Shown: positions 1 to 10,100 of the stretch, one piece after another
Position numbering within the stretch: the first letter of the stretch is position 1
Layout of the letters: each line of letters starts with the position of its first letter
Assembly: GCA_963711375.1 (NCBI GenBank)
Contig: CAVQDV010000005.1
Span: forward strand, 1,798,001-1,862,000
Direction: 5' to 3'
Source: CAVQDV01 sp963711375
GTDB taxonomy: Bacteria > Pseudomonadota > Gammaproteobacteria > Coxiellales > Coxiellaceae
Length of the DNA: 64,000 nt
Position numbers and translations under genes: made by a program
Notes under the pieces: generated by a model
Databases searched by the model: none
What the model was told of the DNA's origin: nothing
Seen by the model: only the letters and a program-made list of their open reading frames with translations

Positions 1-267
1 TTGACAAACGAGGTTTTTTAATTCCAAGCAGACTAAATTCAGTTGTTGCGGCTTCACGCACAAGATGATGATATCAACCTCTTTAGCTGCGGTAACATTG
101 TTTTTTTCGGTATGAACGAGGGTTTCTTTTTGCAGTTTTTCTAATTTATCTGGGGACGGATTGCTGACAAAAATATTCTTCGGATTAAATCCATCGAGAA
201 TTAAGGCCCTAATAAGCGCCTGGGCCATGTTACCGGCTCCAATAAACGCAATTTTTTTCTTTAGCAT
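1..267 (-). CDS. proC: Pyrroline-5-carboxylate reductase, N-terminal part (runs off left edge)
   Basis: These are the first 89 codons of ProC, the cytosolic enzyme that reduces 1-pyrroline-5-carboxylate to L-proline with NAD(P)H. The start is the ATG at 267 on the minus strand; the rest lies beyond the left edge. The Rossmann opening FIGAGNMA is at residues 8-15, followed by the second-strand segment FVSNPSPDKL and the CVKPQ motif typical of the family. The stop of the M20 peptidase gene is only 7 bp upstream on the same strand, so the two are probably co-transcribed. No stop or frameshift is visible in the part present. Confidence 0.9.
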   Translation of the reverse strand, partial: MLKKKIAFIGAGNMAQALIRALILDGFNPKNIFVSNPSPDKLEKLQKETLVHTEKNNVTAAKEVDIIILCVKPQQLNLVCLELKNLVCQ

Positions 268-274
268 AAAATAC

Positions 275-1693
275 CTATTTTAATTGCTCAAAATGTTTGG
301 CAATTACATGGGCGACACAACCCGTTAATTTTTTCACCATGGGAATGTGCAGAAATTCATTAGGGCCGTGGGCATTGGATTTTGGGCCAAGGACACCGGT
401 AATCAAAAATTGCGCATTTGGAAACATTTTTCCGAGCATGCCCATAAAAGGAATAGAGCCACCTTCACCTACATAAGCGGCAGGTTTATTAAAAAATTGT
501 TGAGAGGCTTCATCATTAGCTGTTTTTAACCATTCCGCTAAGGGTGGTGCTTCCCATCCAGGGCTGCCTTCTTGGAAATTCATGCTAATTTTAGCTCCAA
601 AAGGAGGATTTTTTTCCAAGCAGGCTTTTAAGGCCGCTTGGGCTTTTTCAAGATCACAAGTGGGGGGTACGCGGATGGATAATTTTAATTCCACATCGGG
701 GAGAGTTACGTTTCCAGCGCTTTGGGTAGGCGGTAAATTATTGGCTCCCACGATAGAAAGAGCAGGGCGCCACGTGCGATTTAAAATATTTTGCGTAAGA
801 TCATGCGTCACCGGTTGTGTGTTTCCAATAAAGGGAATTTCACTCCATATAGCATCGCCGATAAATTCAGCAGCTTTTTCAGCTTGTTTTACTCGCTCTT
901 TTGGAATATCCGAATGCAATTCCTTTAATAAAATTTCTCCCGTTTGAGGATTTTCTAAGCGGTCTAGTAATTGTCTTAAAACCATAAAAACAGAGGGGAT
1001 AATGCCACTACCATAGCCGGAGTGCACACCTTCGGTTAATACCGCAATATTTAAAATGCCACCCACAAATCCGCGTAAGGATGTCGTTCCCCATAATTGT
1101 TCGTAATTGCCACAACCGGAATCCAAGCCAATAATTAAATCGGGGGTCCCAATTTTTGAGGCTAAATCGGTTAAATAATGAGGCAAATCGACGCTGCCGC
1201 TTTCTTCACTGGCTTCGATTAAGAGCACACAACGGGCATGTGGAATCTTTAAGGCTTGCAAGGTTTCAATGGCATTCATCGCGCAAAATGTCGAGTAACC
1301 ATCGTCAGCGCCGCCGCGACCATATAATTTTTCATCTTTAATGACGGGCTGCCAGGGCCCAAAATTTGTATCCCATCCCCGCATTTCTGGCTGCTTGTCT
1401 AAGTGGCCATACAGTAAAACGGTTTTTTCAGATTGACCGGGAATTTCGATAAATAAAACCGGAGTTTTTCCAGGTTTTTCAATGAGCTCAATTTTCATAG
1501 CAGTGATATTTTGTTTTTCACACCAGGATTTAATGAGTAGTGTGGCTTTATCCATGTAGCCATTTTTTTTCCATTCAGCATCAAATACCGGGGATTTACA
1601 GGGAATTTTTATATATTCCTCCAAGGTTGGAATAATGTCAGTATCCCATTTTTGGCTGATGATTTCGTAGGCCTGGTCAAAAGCTTTTGTCAT
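275..1693 (-). CDS. M20-family metallopeptidase (dipeptidase-like)
   Basis: This 472-residue protein belongs to the M20 zinc peptidase family, which cleaves dipeptides or acyl-amino acids in the cytosol. Metal-site motifs are in family order: GHLDKQPE (His97, Asp99), GRGGADDG (Asp130), EASEESG (Glu163-Glu164) and DSGCGNYEQ (Asp191), with a late His in NAHGPNE. The segment between about residues 205 and 390 fits the lid domain. Length is normal for dipeptidase-like members with a large lid. It lies 7 bp from proC and 7 bp from the transporter gene, so the three may form a peptide/amino-acid operon. The substrate cannot be told from sequence. Confidence 0.88.
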   Translation of the reverse strand: MTKAFDQAYEIISQKWDTDIIPTLEEYIKIPCKSPVFDAEWKKNGYMDKATLLIKSWCEKQNITAMKIELIEKPGKTPVLFIEIPGQSEKTVLLYGHLDKQPEMRGWDTNFGPWQPVIKDEKLYGRGGADDGYSTFCAMNAIETLQALKIPHARCVLLIEASEESGSVDLPHYLTDLASKIGTPDLIIGLDSGCGNYEQLWGTTSLRGFVGGILNIAVLTEGVHSGYGSGIIPSVFMVLRQLLDRLENPQTGEILLKELHSDIPKERVKQAEKAAEFIGDAIWSEIPFIGNTQPVTHDLTQNILNRTWRPALSIVGANNLPPTQSAGNVTLPDVELKLSIRVPPTCDLEKAQAALKACLEKNPPFGAKISMNFQEGSPGWEAPPLAEWLKTANDEASQQFFNKPAAYVGEGGSIPFMGMLGKMFPNAQFLITGVLGPKSNAHGPNEFLHIPMVKKLTGCVAHVIAKHFEQLK

Positions 1694-1700
1694 AGTAGTT

Positions 1701-3065
1701 TTATCCGATCAGTGAAGTGATAAACACGATTAAAATGCCTGCGCTGGCAACGTAGCGTACGAGAAATCGCCAGAGCGGATACACCGCTTTAGGAACTTCG
1801 GGTTTTGTGGCTGATTTTTTCATAATCCAACCGGCAAATATAGCAAAGCCTAGGCCGCCGAGAGGCAATATAAAATCGGTTGGCACATTCGTGGCGACAT
1901 CAAATACAGAATATTGGTGCAGAAATTTAACGTTTTCCCACACATTAAAGGAAAGTAGTGAACCAATGCCTAAAAACCACGCGGAAAATCCGATTAAAAT
2001 CGCGCATCGAGTTCGGCTCCACTGTAAATACTTCATCGCAATATTAACGAGGGGTTCGGCGAGATTAATGGAGGCAGTCCAGGCGGCGAATAATAATAAA
2101 ATAAAAAACAATCCACCCACAAAACGGCCGCCCGTCATGTGCGCAAACGTAATGGGAAGAGAAACAAACATTAAGCCCGGGCCAGAATTGGGTGCCAAAT
2201 GATCGGCAAAAACAATCGGGAAAATGGCGAGTCCCGATAAAAAAGCGACCAAGACATCGAGGGCGGAAACAATTAAAACGCACTGCACGAGATTAACGCC
2301 TTTGGGTACATAGGCGCCGTACATCAGCATGGCGCCGGCGCCTAATGCCAGAGTAAAAAAAGCGTGGCCCATCGCTGCGATGACGACATTCGTGTTTATT
2401 TTACTGCTGTCAAAATCAAATAAAAAATGAAAGCCCTTGGCAAAGTCACCGACGACGGCAGCATAAATAACAAGCCCGATTAAAATGAGATAGAGCGCCG
2501 GCATTAATATTTTTGTTGTACGTTCTAAGCCTTTTTGGACTCCTTTGATAATAACGCCGATGGTGAGGCACATAAAGACCGAGTGATAAAATAATAATTC
2601 CCAAGGGTCAGAGAGGAATTTATTCCAAATGCCCGTAATCTGCGTGGGGTTTAAATTCGTAAAACTTCCGCTAAAACTTTTTGCAATATAAGCGATGCTC
2701 CAGCCGGAGACCACACTGTAAAAAGATAAAACCATTAATAAAGCGAGTGCTCCAAACCAGCCAAGAAATCCCCATTTCCTCGAAGAACCGGCTTCTAAGG
2801 CGAGATTTTGCAGAGCTGTCACCGGATTTTGTCTTGCGCGTCGGCCAATTAATAATTCGGCGATCATAATGGGAAGGCCTATAATAATAACGCAGAGCAA
2901 ATAAACGAGTACAAAAGCGCTTCCGCCATGCGTGCCGGTCATGTAGGGAAATCGCCAGACATTTCCAAGGCCCACAGCAGCACCTGTCGCCGCAATAATA
3001 AAGGCTAATTTGGAAGACCAGTGGTCCGTAATTAAAGAGGATTTTAGAGAGCTTTTTGCAACCAT
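1701..3065 (-). CDS. Sodium-dependent neurotransmitter-symporter (NSS/SNF) family transporter
   Basis: This 454-residue inner-membrane protein is a Na+-coupled amino-acid or amine symporter of the NSS family (LeuT fold). The N-terminal signature is clear: LAFIIAATGAAVGLGNVWRFP at residues 20-40, the unwound first helix that binds sodium and substrate, followed by GGSAFVLVY. Eleven or so hydrophobic segments follow. The C-terminal end is short, as in many bacterial members. It is the first gene of the run toward proC, 7 bp before the M20 peptidase, which suggests uptake coupled to peptide or amino-acid use. Substrate unknown. Confidence 0.9.
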   Translation of the reverse strand: MVAKSSLKSSLITDHWSSKLAFIIAATGAAVGLGNVWRFPYMTGTHGGSAFVLVYLLCVIIIGLPIMIAELLIGRRARQNPVTALQNLALEAGSSRKWGFLGWFGALALLMVLSFYSVVSGWSIAYIAKSFSGSFTNLNPTQITGIWNKFLSDPWELLFYHSVFMCLTIGVIIKGVQKGLERTTKILMPALYLILIGLVIYAAVVGDFAKGFHFLFDFDSSKINTNVVIAAMGHAFFTLALGAGAMLMYGAYVPKGVNLVQCVLIVSALDVLVAFLSGLAIFPIVFADHLAPNSGPGLMFVSLPITFAHMTGGRFVGGLFFILLLFAAWTASINLAEPLVNIAMKYLQWSRTRCAILIGFSAWFLGIGSLLSFNVWENVKFLHQYSVFDVATNVPTDFILPLGGLGFAIFAGWIMKKSATKPEVPKAVYPLWRFLVRYVASAGILIVFITSLIG

Positions 3066-3110
3066 GACGGCATTGTAATAGATGTGTCTGAGAGAATCTA
3101 CTATTTGAAG

Positions 3111-3177
3111 TCATCCCGCGGAATCCATATTCTAAAAATGCAGAAAAAATGGATCCTGCGAATCAGTCTCGGGATGA
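3111..3177. repeat. Imperfect palindromic intergenic element
   Basis: Outer arms TCATCCCG (3111-3118) and CGGGATGA (3170-3177) are perfect complements, and inner arms ATCCAT (3123-3128) and ATGGAT (3149-3154) also pair. It lies between the transporter start and the dehydrogenase stop. It resembles the dispersed TCATCCCG-type palindromes seen between genes in several intracellular bacteria. It may also fold in the leader of the transporter mRNA. Confidence 0.6.
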
Positions 3178-3204
3178 ACACAAAGCTTTAAAATAGCGTA
3201 GCGG

Positions 3205-4578
3205 TCATTTGGCCACGACAATGGTTTTAATATTAACGAATTCTCGAATTCCTTCTACTGATAATTCTCGACCAAAGCCGGATTGCTTAATTCCGCCAAA
3301 AGGCAGACGAGGATCTGAGGCCACATGAGCATTTACTGCACAGGTGCCCACATCCATTTTTTCTCGAGCGAGTCGTTCACCTTTTTCAAGATCACGCGTA
3401 AATACCGCACCCGCTAATCCAAATTCGGTTTTATTGGCAAGAGCAAAGGCTTCATTTTCATCACGGGCCGGGGTGATGCAAAGAACAGGCCCAAATAATT
3501 CTTCGTGAAAAGCGGGAGAATCCGTTCTTACATCCAGTAAAACCGTGGCTGGATAAAAATAACCCTTGGTTTCTGGGAGCGTGCCGCCTAAAACACAACG
3601 AGCACCGGTTTTAATCGAGCGTTCCACTTGCTCATGAAGTTTTTTTCGCAAATCATTTCGAGCCATAGGTCCCAAATTAATGTTGGCATCCTGTGGATTT
3701 CCCATGACATATTTTTTAGCTTTTTCAAGAATGAGTGCTTCAAACGGCGCTCTAATTTTATCAACGACAATAATGCGTTTTGCCGCAATGCACACTTGTC
3801 CGCAATTGCTGAGGCGAGATCGAACGCACTCATTCGCCGCTTGTTCCAGATCGGCATCTTCTAAAATGACATAGGGATCGCTGCCTCCTAATTCTAAAAC
3901 CACTTTTTTTAAAGCCTCGCCAGCTTCTTTGGCGACAAATTGTCCGGCTCGATTACTACCGGTTAAGGTGACGCCGGCCACTAGAGGGTGATGAATAACG
4001 AAGGGGGCTAAATCGACATCAATTAGCAAGCTTCTAAATAAATCTTGAGGAAATCCTGCATCTATAAATAGTTTTTCAATCGCAAGAGCAGCACCGAAAG
4101 AATTCGGGGCGTGTTTTAAAAGGCCTGCATTTCCTGCCATTAAATTGGGTACGGCAAAGCGCATCACTTGCCAAAATGGAAAATTCCAGGGCATGATAGC
4201 AAAAATAATTCCCAGCGGTTCAAAAGCTCGATAACTTTTGTGAAATTCAGTTTTAATAACTTCAGGCTCTAAAAATTTTTCGCCCATTTCAGCGTAATAT
4301 TCGCATAATTTTGCACACTTCTCGATTTCTGGAATAGCTTGCGAAATCGGCTTTCCCATTTCGTCGGTGATAATGCGCGCTAATTTTTCTTTTCTTTCCA
4401 ACAGTAAGTTGGCCAGATTTTTGAAATATTGTCGACGAATTGAGAAATCTGTTTTAGACCACAATTTTTGGGCTTTATTCATGGCTTGTATTAGCGACTC
4501 CACTTCCTCTTTGCTCATCAAAGTATAGTGCTGAATGGTTTCTTCCGTTGTGGGATTAACAGTATTTATGCTGAGCAT
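3205..4578 (-). CDS. NAD(P)-dependent succinate-semialdehyde-type aldehyde dehydrogenase
   Basis: This 457-residue cytosolic aldehyde dehydrogenase oxidises an aldehyde to its acid. It matches the succinate-semialdehyde dehydrogenase branch: it opens with INTVNPTTEE, has MPWNFPFWQ with Asn132, ELGG with the general base Glu229, and the catalytic Cys263 in NCGQVC. The end PFGGIKQSGFGRELS is the family C-terminal signature. At 457 residues it is the short form (Sad/YneI-like rather than the longer GabD). The acetolactate synthase gene ends 9 bp upstream, so the two are likely one transcript. The true substrate is inferred from family resemblance only. Confidence 0.87.
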   Translation of the reverse strand: MLSINTVNPTTEETIQHYTLMSKEEVESLIQAMNKAQKLWSKTDFSIRRQYFKNLANLLLERKEKLARIITDEMGKPISQAIPEIEKCAKLCEYYAEMGEKFLEPEVIKTEFHKSYRAFEPLGIIFAIMPWNFPFWQVMRFAVPNLMAGNAGLLKHAPNSFGAALAIEKLFIDAGFPQDLFRSLLIDVDLAPFVIHHPLVAGVTLTGSNRAGQFVAKEAGEALKKVVLELGGSDPYVILEDADLEQAANECVRSRLSNCGQVCIAAKRIIVVDKIRAPFEALILEKAKKYVMGNPQDANINLGPMARNDLRKKLHEQVERSIKTGARCVLGGTLPETKGYFYPATVLLDVRTDSPAFHEELFGPVLCITPARDENEAFALANKTEFGLAGAVFTRDLEKGERLAREKMDVGTCAVNAHVASDPRLPFGGIKQSGFGRELSVEGIREFVNIKTIVVAK

Positions 4579-4587
4579 ATGAATTCC

Positions 4588-6228
4588 TTAGCCAAAGGCC
4601 TCTTGAAGATGAAAAAACAATTTCATATTTTCGCTGTAGTCGACGGGTACTACAATAACCGTGGGAACCTCTTTATTAAGAAGTGCCCATTTCAAGATAT
4701 TTTGAAATTCATCGCTGCGAGTAATTTTTTTAGCATGACAGCCCATGGCTTTTGCTAATGTCGATAAATCTCGATGATGAAGCTCGGTATGCGAATGCTG
4801 ATGATACTGCATTTCTTGCTTCCATTTGATTAAGCCGTATTGTTGGTCTTCCCAAACGATAACCACAAAGGGAATTTTTTCAGCCACAGCCGTGAATAAG
4901 GCTTGTACGCTCATAATAAAACCGCCATCACCACAGAGGGCTACTACATTTTTTCCCGGATGCAGTCTTTTCGCTTCCATGGCTCCGGGCATGCTACCGC
5001 CCATGGAGCAAAAACCATTGCTAATAAAGCAGGTTTTGGATTGTCGAGCACCATATTGTCGAGCCACCCACATTTTATGAGCGCCCACATCGCAGACTAA
5101 AATATCACTGTCGGACAAGGTATCTCGAATATCTTTTAAAATACGTTTGGGTTTCATCGGAAAACCATCGTCGTCTGCAAATCCTCGAATATCCGCTTCA
5201 GCTTTTTTCTGAATGGCTTCAAAATAAGTCTCATTTTTAATATGTTTTTCGTTGAGCTTTTTATTGATTTGCTGAATGATTCGGGGAATGGAGCCCACCA
5301 TTTCGAGCTCGGGTAAATAATGTTTATCAATTTCAGAAGGAGCTGAGTCAATATTCACGACTGTTTTTTTGTGGCTAGAATTCCAATTTTTAGGTGACCA
5401 TTCTACCATGTTGTATCCAATACAAATGATTAAATCGGAATGTTCAAATGCTTTCAGTGGAATATCCTTCATTCCTAGGCCTACGCAATGAAGAGAGCGT
5501 TCATATAAATTGCTGACAACGCCTTTTCCCATAAAAGTATGTGCAGCATATATTTTCGTTTTCTCTAAAAATTCGCGAACAAATAAATCGCTTTCGGTAC
5601 GGGAAGCTCCATCACCTATTAAAAGTAAGGGTTTTTTGCTCTTAGCCAGAAGATCCAGAAAATGCAGAATTTGTTCTTCTGAAGCTTCTTCACCACTTTT
5701 GCTTTCACTTTTTTCAATTACCGTTGCCTTGGTTTCCATTTTGGCGATGTCTTCGGGTAATTCAATTACGACGGCACCGGGTCTTCCTCCCGTTGCAATT
5801 TTACAGGCTTTTGCAATTACTTCGGGTATGACCTCTGCCGATAAAATAGTGGTCGCCCATTTAGTGACCGGTTTAAACATTTCAATGGAGTTGATATTTT
5901 GATGCGAAATTTTGTGAAGCCGGTTTGTGTTACCTTGGCCAATGATGGCAATAAGTGGAGCTCCATCGAGATTCGCTTGTGCGACACCCGTGATCAAGTT
6001 GGTAGCGCCTGGGCCGAGCGTGGCGAGACATACGCCAGGAATCCCCGTCAGTCGTCCATGCATTTCGGCCATAAATGCAGCGGTTTGCTCGTGGTTTGTC
6101 GTAATAAATTCGATGGGAAAGTCGAGCAAGGAGATCATGAGATCGGCATTTTCTTCGCCTGGAACACCATAAATGGTTTTAATCCCCTGAGCCTGGAGAC
6201 ATTTTAAAAACAAGTCAGATGCTTTCAT
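4588..6228 (-). CDS. Acetolactate synthase large subunit-like ThDP enzyme
   Basis: This 546-residue thiamine-diphosphate enzyme fits acetolactate synthase, joining two pyruvates to give acetolactate. The catalytic Glu47 (NHEQTAAFMAE), the glycine loop LGPGATNL, and the C-terminal ThDP motif starting at CGDGGF are all present. No small regulatory subunit (ilvN/ilvH) is next to it; instead an aldehyde dehydrogenase follows, which argues for a catabolic or stand-alone role rather than the classical branched-chain operon. Other ThDP decarboxylases such as glyoxylate carboligase or benzoylformate decarboxylase are less likely given the GVPGEEN opening. Confidence 0.82.
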   Translation of the reverse strand: MKASDLFLKCLQAQGIKTIYGVPGEENADLMISLLDFPIEFITTNHEQTAAFMAEMHGRLTGIPGVCLATLGPGATNLITGVAQANLDGAPLIAIIGQGNTNRLHKISHQNINSIEMFKPVTKWATTILSAEVIPEVIAKACKIATGGRPGAVVIELPEDIAKMETKATVIEKSESKSGEEASEEQILHFLDLLAKSKKPLLLIGDGASRTESDLFVREFLEKTKIYAAHTFMGKGVVSNLYERSLHCVGLGMKDIPLKAFEHSDLIICIGYNMVEWSPKNWNSSHKKTVVNIDSAPSEIDKHYLPELEMVGSIPRIIQQINKKLNEKHIKNETYFEAIQKKAEADIRGFADDDGFPMKPKRILKDIRDTLSDSDILVCDVGAHKMWVARQYGARQSKTCFISNGFCSMGGSMPGAMEAKRLHPGKNVVALCGDGGFIMSVQALFTAVAEKIPFVVIVWEDQQYGLIKWKQEMQYHQHSHTELHHRDLSTLAKAMGCHAKKITRSDEFQNILKWALLNKEVPTVIVVPVDYSENMKLFFHLQEAFG

Positions 6229-6322
6229 AGAAGTCCTCTTTTGCGAAGAATAAGAGAATATTCTATCACGGAACTTTAAGTGTATAATATACCTCTACCT
6301 TTTAAACCGCCATGGAGGCAAA

Positions 6323-7048
6323 GTGAAAAATAATCTTGTTCTTTATCAATTTCCTCACGGTAGACGAATTGCTAATCTCAGTCCTTTTTGCCTGAAAGTG
6401 GAAACTTTTTTAAGGATGGCCGATATACCCTATACCATTAAACCCACATTAAATGTTAGCAAGGGACCAACCCATAAATTACCCTACATTGATTATGAGG
6501 GACAAAAAATGGGGGATTCTAGCCAAATTATCCAGAATCTTGTCCAACGTCACCAAATAACGTGGGACGAGCAGTTAAGCGTTCAAGAGCGTGCCGTCTC
6601 GCTTTCTGTTCAACGTATGCTTGAGGAGAGTACCTATTTTGCGATGGTTTGGACTCGGTGGATCGATCCAAACGTTAGCCCACATTGGTTCAAATTGATT
6701 GGAAGCTCGATTCCAAGGCTATTACGAAAATTTGTACTTCGCCGCCTACAAAAAAAAGTATTTCGTCAATTGTATGAACAAGGCACGGGGCGTTTAAAAC
6801 CCGAGCTTATTGATCTAAAAGCAAAAGGGGAGCTTGATGCCTTAGCGACTTTATTTGGTGAAGGCCCATACTTTTTTAAAGATCGGATGACGTCAATTGA
6901 TGCTTGTATTTATGCTTTTTGCGCAGAGATTTATACACTTCCGCATGAGGCTTCATTACGTGCGCATCTTTATGAAAAAGAGAATCTTATTAAGTTTATC
7001 AAGAGGATGCATGAAAAGTATTACCCGGACTTTATGCTATCGCCTTGA
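6323..7048 (+). CDS. Fax/metaxin-type glutathione S-transferase-fold protein
   Basis: This 241-residue protein resembles the Fax (failed axon connections) and metaxin-like branch of the GST superfamily. An N-terminal thioredoxin-like half (residues 1-75) carries SPFCLKVETFL, LPYIDYEGQKMGDSSQII, and an all-helical C-terminal half ends with GPYFFKDRMTSIDACIYAF, the usual GST_C closing motif. It starts at the ATG at 6323 after GGAGGCAAAG. The neighbour upstream is divergent, with a possible TATAAT -10 at 6283-6288. Biochemical role unknown; bacterial members are uncharacterised or tied to detoxification. Confidence 0.8.
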   Translation: MKNNLVLYQFPHGRRIANLSPFCLKVETFLRMADIPYTIKPTLNVSKGPTHKLPYIDYEGQKMGDSSQIIQNLVQRHQITWDEQLSVQERAVSLSVQRMLEESTYFAMVWTRWIDPNVSPHWFKLIGSSIPRLLRKFVLRRLQKKVFRQLYEQGTGRLKPELIDLKAKGELDALATLFGEGPYFFKDRMTSIDACIYAFCAEIYTLPHEASLRAHLYEKENLIKFIKRMHEKYYPDFMLSP

Positions 7049-7136
7049 TAAAACGATAGTTGCAGGAGGTATAAGCCCTAAGTCTAAGGGAGCATTTTCC
7101 TCGAAAACAGTAAAAAAGTTTTAAAAACCACCCACA

Positions 7137-7169
7137 TTTAAGCTTTCCTTAATCTAAGGGGTGTATACT
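7137..7169 (+). promoter_or_regulatory. PmrA-like box and -10 upstream of the coiled-coil gene
   Basis: Two half-sites, TTTAAGCTT (7137-7145) and CTTAATCTA (7148-7156), have their TTAA cores exactly 11 bp apart with a 2-bp gap. This fits the published Legionella/Coxiella PmrA consensus cTTAATatT-N2-cTTAATatT, though the outer positions match only partly. A TATACT -10-like hexamer follows at 7164-7169. PmrA controls many Dot/Icm effectors in those genera. A start of transcription near 7176 would make the ATG at 7179 almost leaderless, which suits the lack of a ribosome site there. Confidence 0.45.
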
Positions 7170-7178
7170 AAAGTCATT

Positions 7179-10100
7179 ATGACAAGAGTAACAATTACCA
7201 ATAAAAACAAATACCTTAAGACAGAGGATGAGCTGCTTGATGAGCTAGAGGCAAAGGCAGAAGAAGTTAAAAAAAACATTGATAGGATCATTACGATAGC
7301 CAATAAGCGTGGTTTGTCAAAAGATTCTGAGGAATACATGCAGTTGCTTGCTCTTCAGAGCCTGTTTGACTCTATTCTCCCTCTTTTTTCGAAGAAAGAC
7401 CCTGGCGTAGACGGCCTTATGGAAATAAAGAAGGCTCATGATCGGCTCAGCACTGGCACCGAGTGGTGGCCATTACTCAAAGGTGACTATGCTGTTGCCG
7501 TCAGTTATGAATTTCTTTACCTCCTAATCACAATAAAAAGTCTCCTTACCTTGATTAAGAATTCCAGTAGTGAAGCCACAACTTATTTTGGCAAAGTATT
7601 AAGGCGGCAAATTGGAGGTCCTTTAAGTTTTCTTGTAAGAGGGATCGATCTATCAGCAAAAATTAATGGTATTGAAAATAACATAATTAAAAAATGTCAA
7701 TCTGCTCTTCTTAGGAATAATTCAAATGCAGATGAGCAGACAGAAAACGCCATTCCAGAGGTCTCTCCCCTTTTAAAATTTGCCGAGGAAGAAATTAATA
7801 AGCTGATTTATGATAAAATTAATCTGAAAGAATTTGAAGCCAGATTTTCCAGCATTGTGGGGTTAATTAGCGCACTCGATAAGAACAAATTTGATGAATT
7901 TCAGAGTCTCTTAGAAAACAAGGGTCAAAGTCCTTTTTTACTGTTTAAACAGCTAGGTTCGCTAAATACCAAACTTGAAAAACTTCTTAAAGAACCTAAT
8001 TCCCTAGATATTCTATCAAAATCAGAATACAGGGAAATTCCCATGGCCTATTTTCTCGGAGATGTGATTATATTCTGTTTACGAGAATTTGATCTTATAC
8101 ATGTCACCACCATAGAAAAAATGCAGAAAATATGGATTAGTGACTCAATGAGAATTTTACAAATAGCTATTGCATTTACTTATACGGCTTTTTTTGAAAA
8201 TCATTCGGATTATTTAAAAACTGGGACCCTAAAAGAGAAACTAGAGGCCTTAAAAGCGCTCGAAGAAAATCTCCGGGCTAATGATAATAAAGATAATAAA
8301 GATACAGAACTCACTCAGGAAACACAGAAAGCGAAAGCGCTTCTTGAGCGGAATTTGAAAGTCGCGGGATATGAAAATAAAGAGATAGAAAGCTATGCTC
8401 CACTTGCCGAAACTTACTATTATAAAGCCGCCACTCAAGCCCAGGTGCTTTTAAATAATCAAGTAAATGAGTTAATTAAAAATGCTCAGAGTAAATTATC
8501 AATCTTTTTGAAAAATGAAATCAATTTGATGGAAAAATTCAACGCCACTCATAAGGAGATTAAGGATAAAATTGGTAATTTATTGGAACCAGATTCAAAC
8601 CATGATGACCTGTTTATTCAGAATATGAGGTTAAAATCGAAAATTATAGTTTTGGAAAAAGAAAGAAATGCAATAACTACAAATCTGAAAAAATATCAAT
8701 CTGAAAACAATCTGTCACTAGATGAATTAGGGTTATTAAAAAATGATAAGCAAGTTGCAGAACTTCATGAAAAGTATGATTGTTTATTGAAAGCCATTCC
8801 TGCAATTGAGGATTTAAATAAAGGAGTTGAATCCCTCGACAAATTGCTTTTGAAAAACCTAGGAGTTTCTATCAGGCAAAACCAGGAGGCTCTGTCAAAG
8901 ATAAGACAGCCAATCGCCGACGTTTCTGACTTGTATTTAGGGCTTCAAAAAGAAAATGAATCCATTTTCAAGCCGAAAATAATTGGAAATATAAAAGCCC
9001 CTCATTTATTTCGTAATCGTCTTGCTGATAATCATTCTCTCCTTAAGACTCATCTTGAAGAATATTATCTTTTGAATAATACCGTTTTACCAAGCATACA
9101 GGATAATCTTGCATCCCGAAAACTAGAGTTGTCTGAAGAGCTGAATTCCTTAAAGGAAGAGAAAGAGGATTTGTTGGAGCAAAAAACCAAACTCGAAAGC
9201 GTCATTAATTCGAATACCGATATTATAGAAAAAAATCTGAAGGAATTAAGCTCGATAAAAGCTTGGAATCCCCTCCAGTGGACTTACTACTCGAATTTAC
9301 AGATTCAACAAAATGAAAAAGTTGAATCGCTAAAAGAGTCAACATTCCAGTTACAGAAAGTCGAAGGGACTTTAACAAATTTAAACCAATCTATTGTTGA
9401 TAAAGAGCAATATTTATATGAGTTTAATAAAGATTCTAAAGAGCTGATTAAATTTGATATGGAGATTATTGAGACGGCTAATTATTTAATTGAACGCCGA
9501 AAAATCGATATAAAGGAAACCAAAAAAAATTTCCTGAAGTCTTGTCAAGGCGTATTGGAGAAATTGGGGGTGCCTCTGGAAGATGGAATTACTCCCGACA
9601 ATGCCTATAGTCAGATCAAAGAATTACAATCAAAACTCGAATTTGATGGAGCTTATTTATCATTTATGAAACAACTAAATGACATTAGTTCAAGTTTGGA
9701 TTTTCACCGGCTAGATGGTTTTGCTACTAATATTGATGATCTCGAAAACGATATAAAAGACATTGAGCAAAATAAAGAGCTTTTGAACGATGTAGTCCAA
9801 AAAATTCAAGCATTAAGCGCTTTAGTAAGGTCTACTCCAGAAGGCTTAACGTCAAGGATCAATGGTTTAATTGATGAACTGGATAAAAAATCCAGCACCA
9901 TCTTGTGCGCAATAGGAAAATTAGAGCTCGCCAAGCAAAGTTTCCAGACGGCAACAGACATTAAGAATAATAAGAGAGAGATTGATAATTATTTAAAATT
10001 AGAGTTTTCGAATGCCCTAAATGCTTACCCTGAGACTAGCAGGGAGGAAATTTTAGACCGTAGTAAGCGAGATGCTTCAAACCTAAAAGAATATGCGGAC

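Noticed and set aside
7154..7339. Minus-strand hydrophobic Ser-rich frame over the start of the coiled-coil gene
   Set aside because: It is the antisense of Glu/Lys-rich coding sequence and has no ribosome site or codon pattern of its own.
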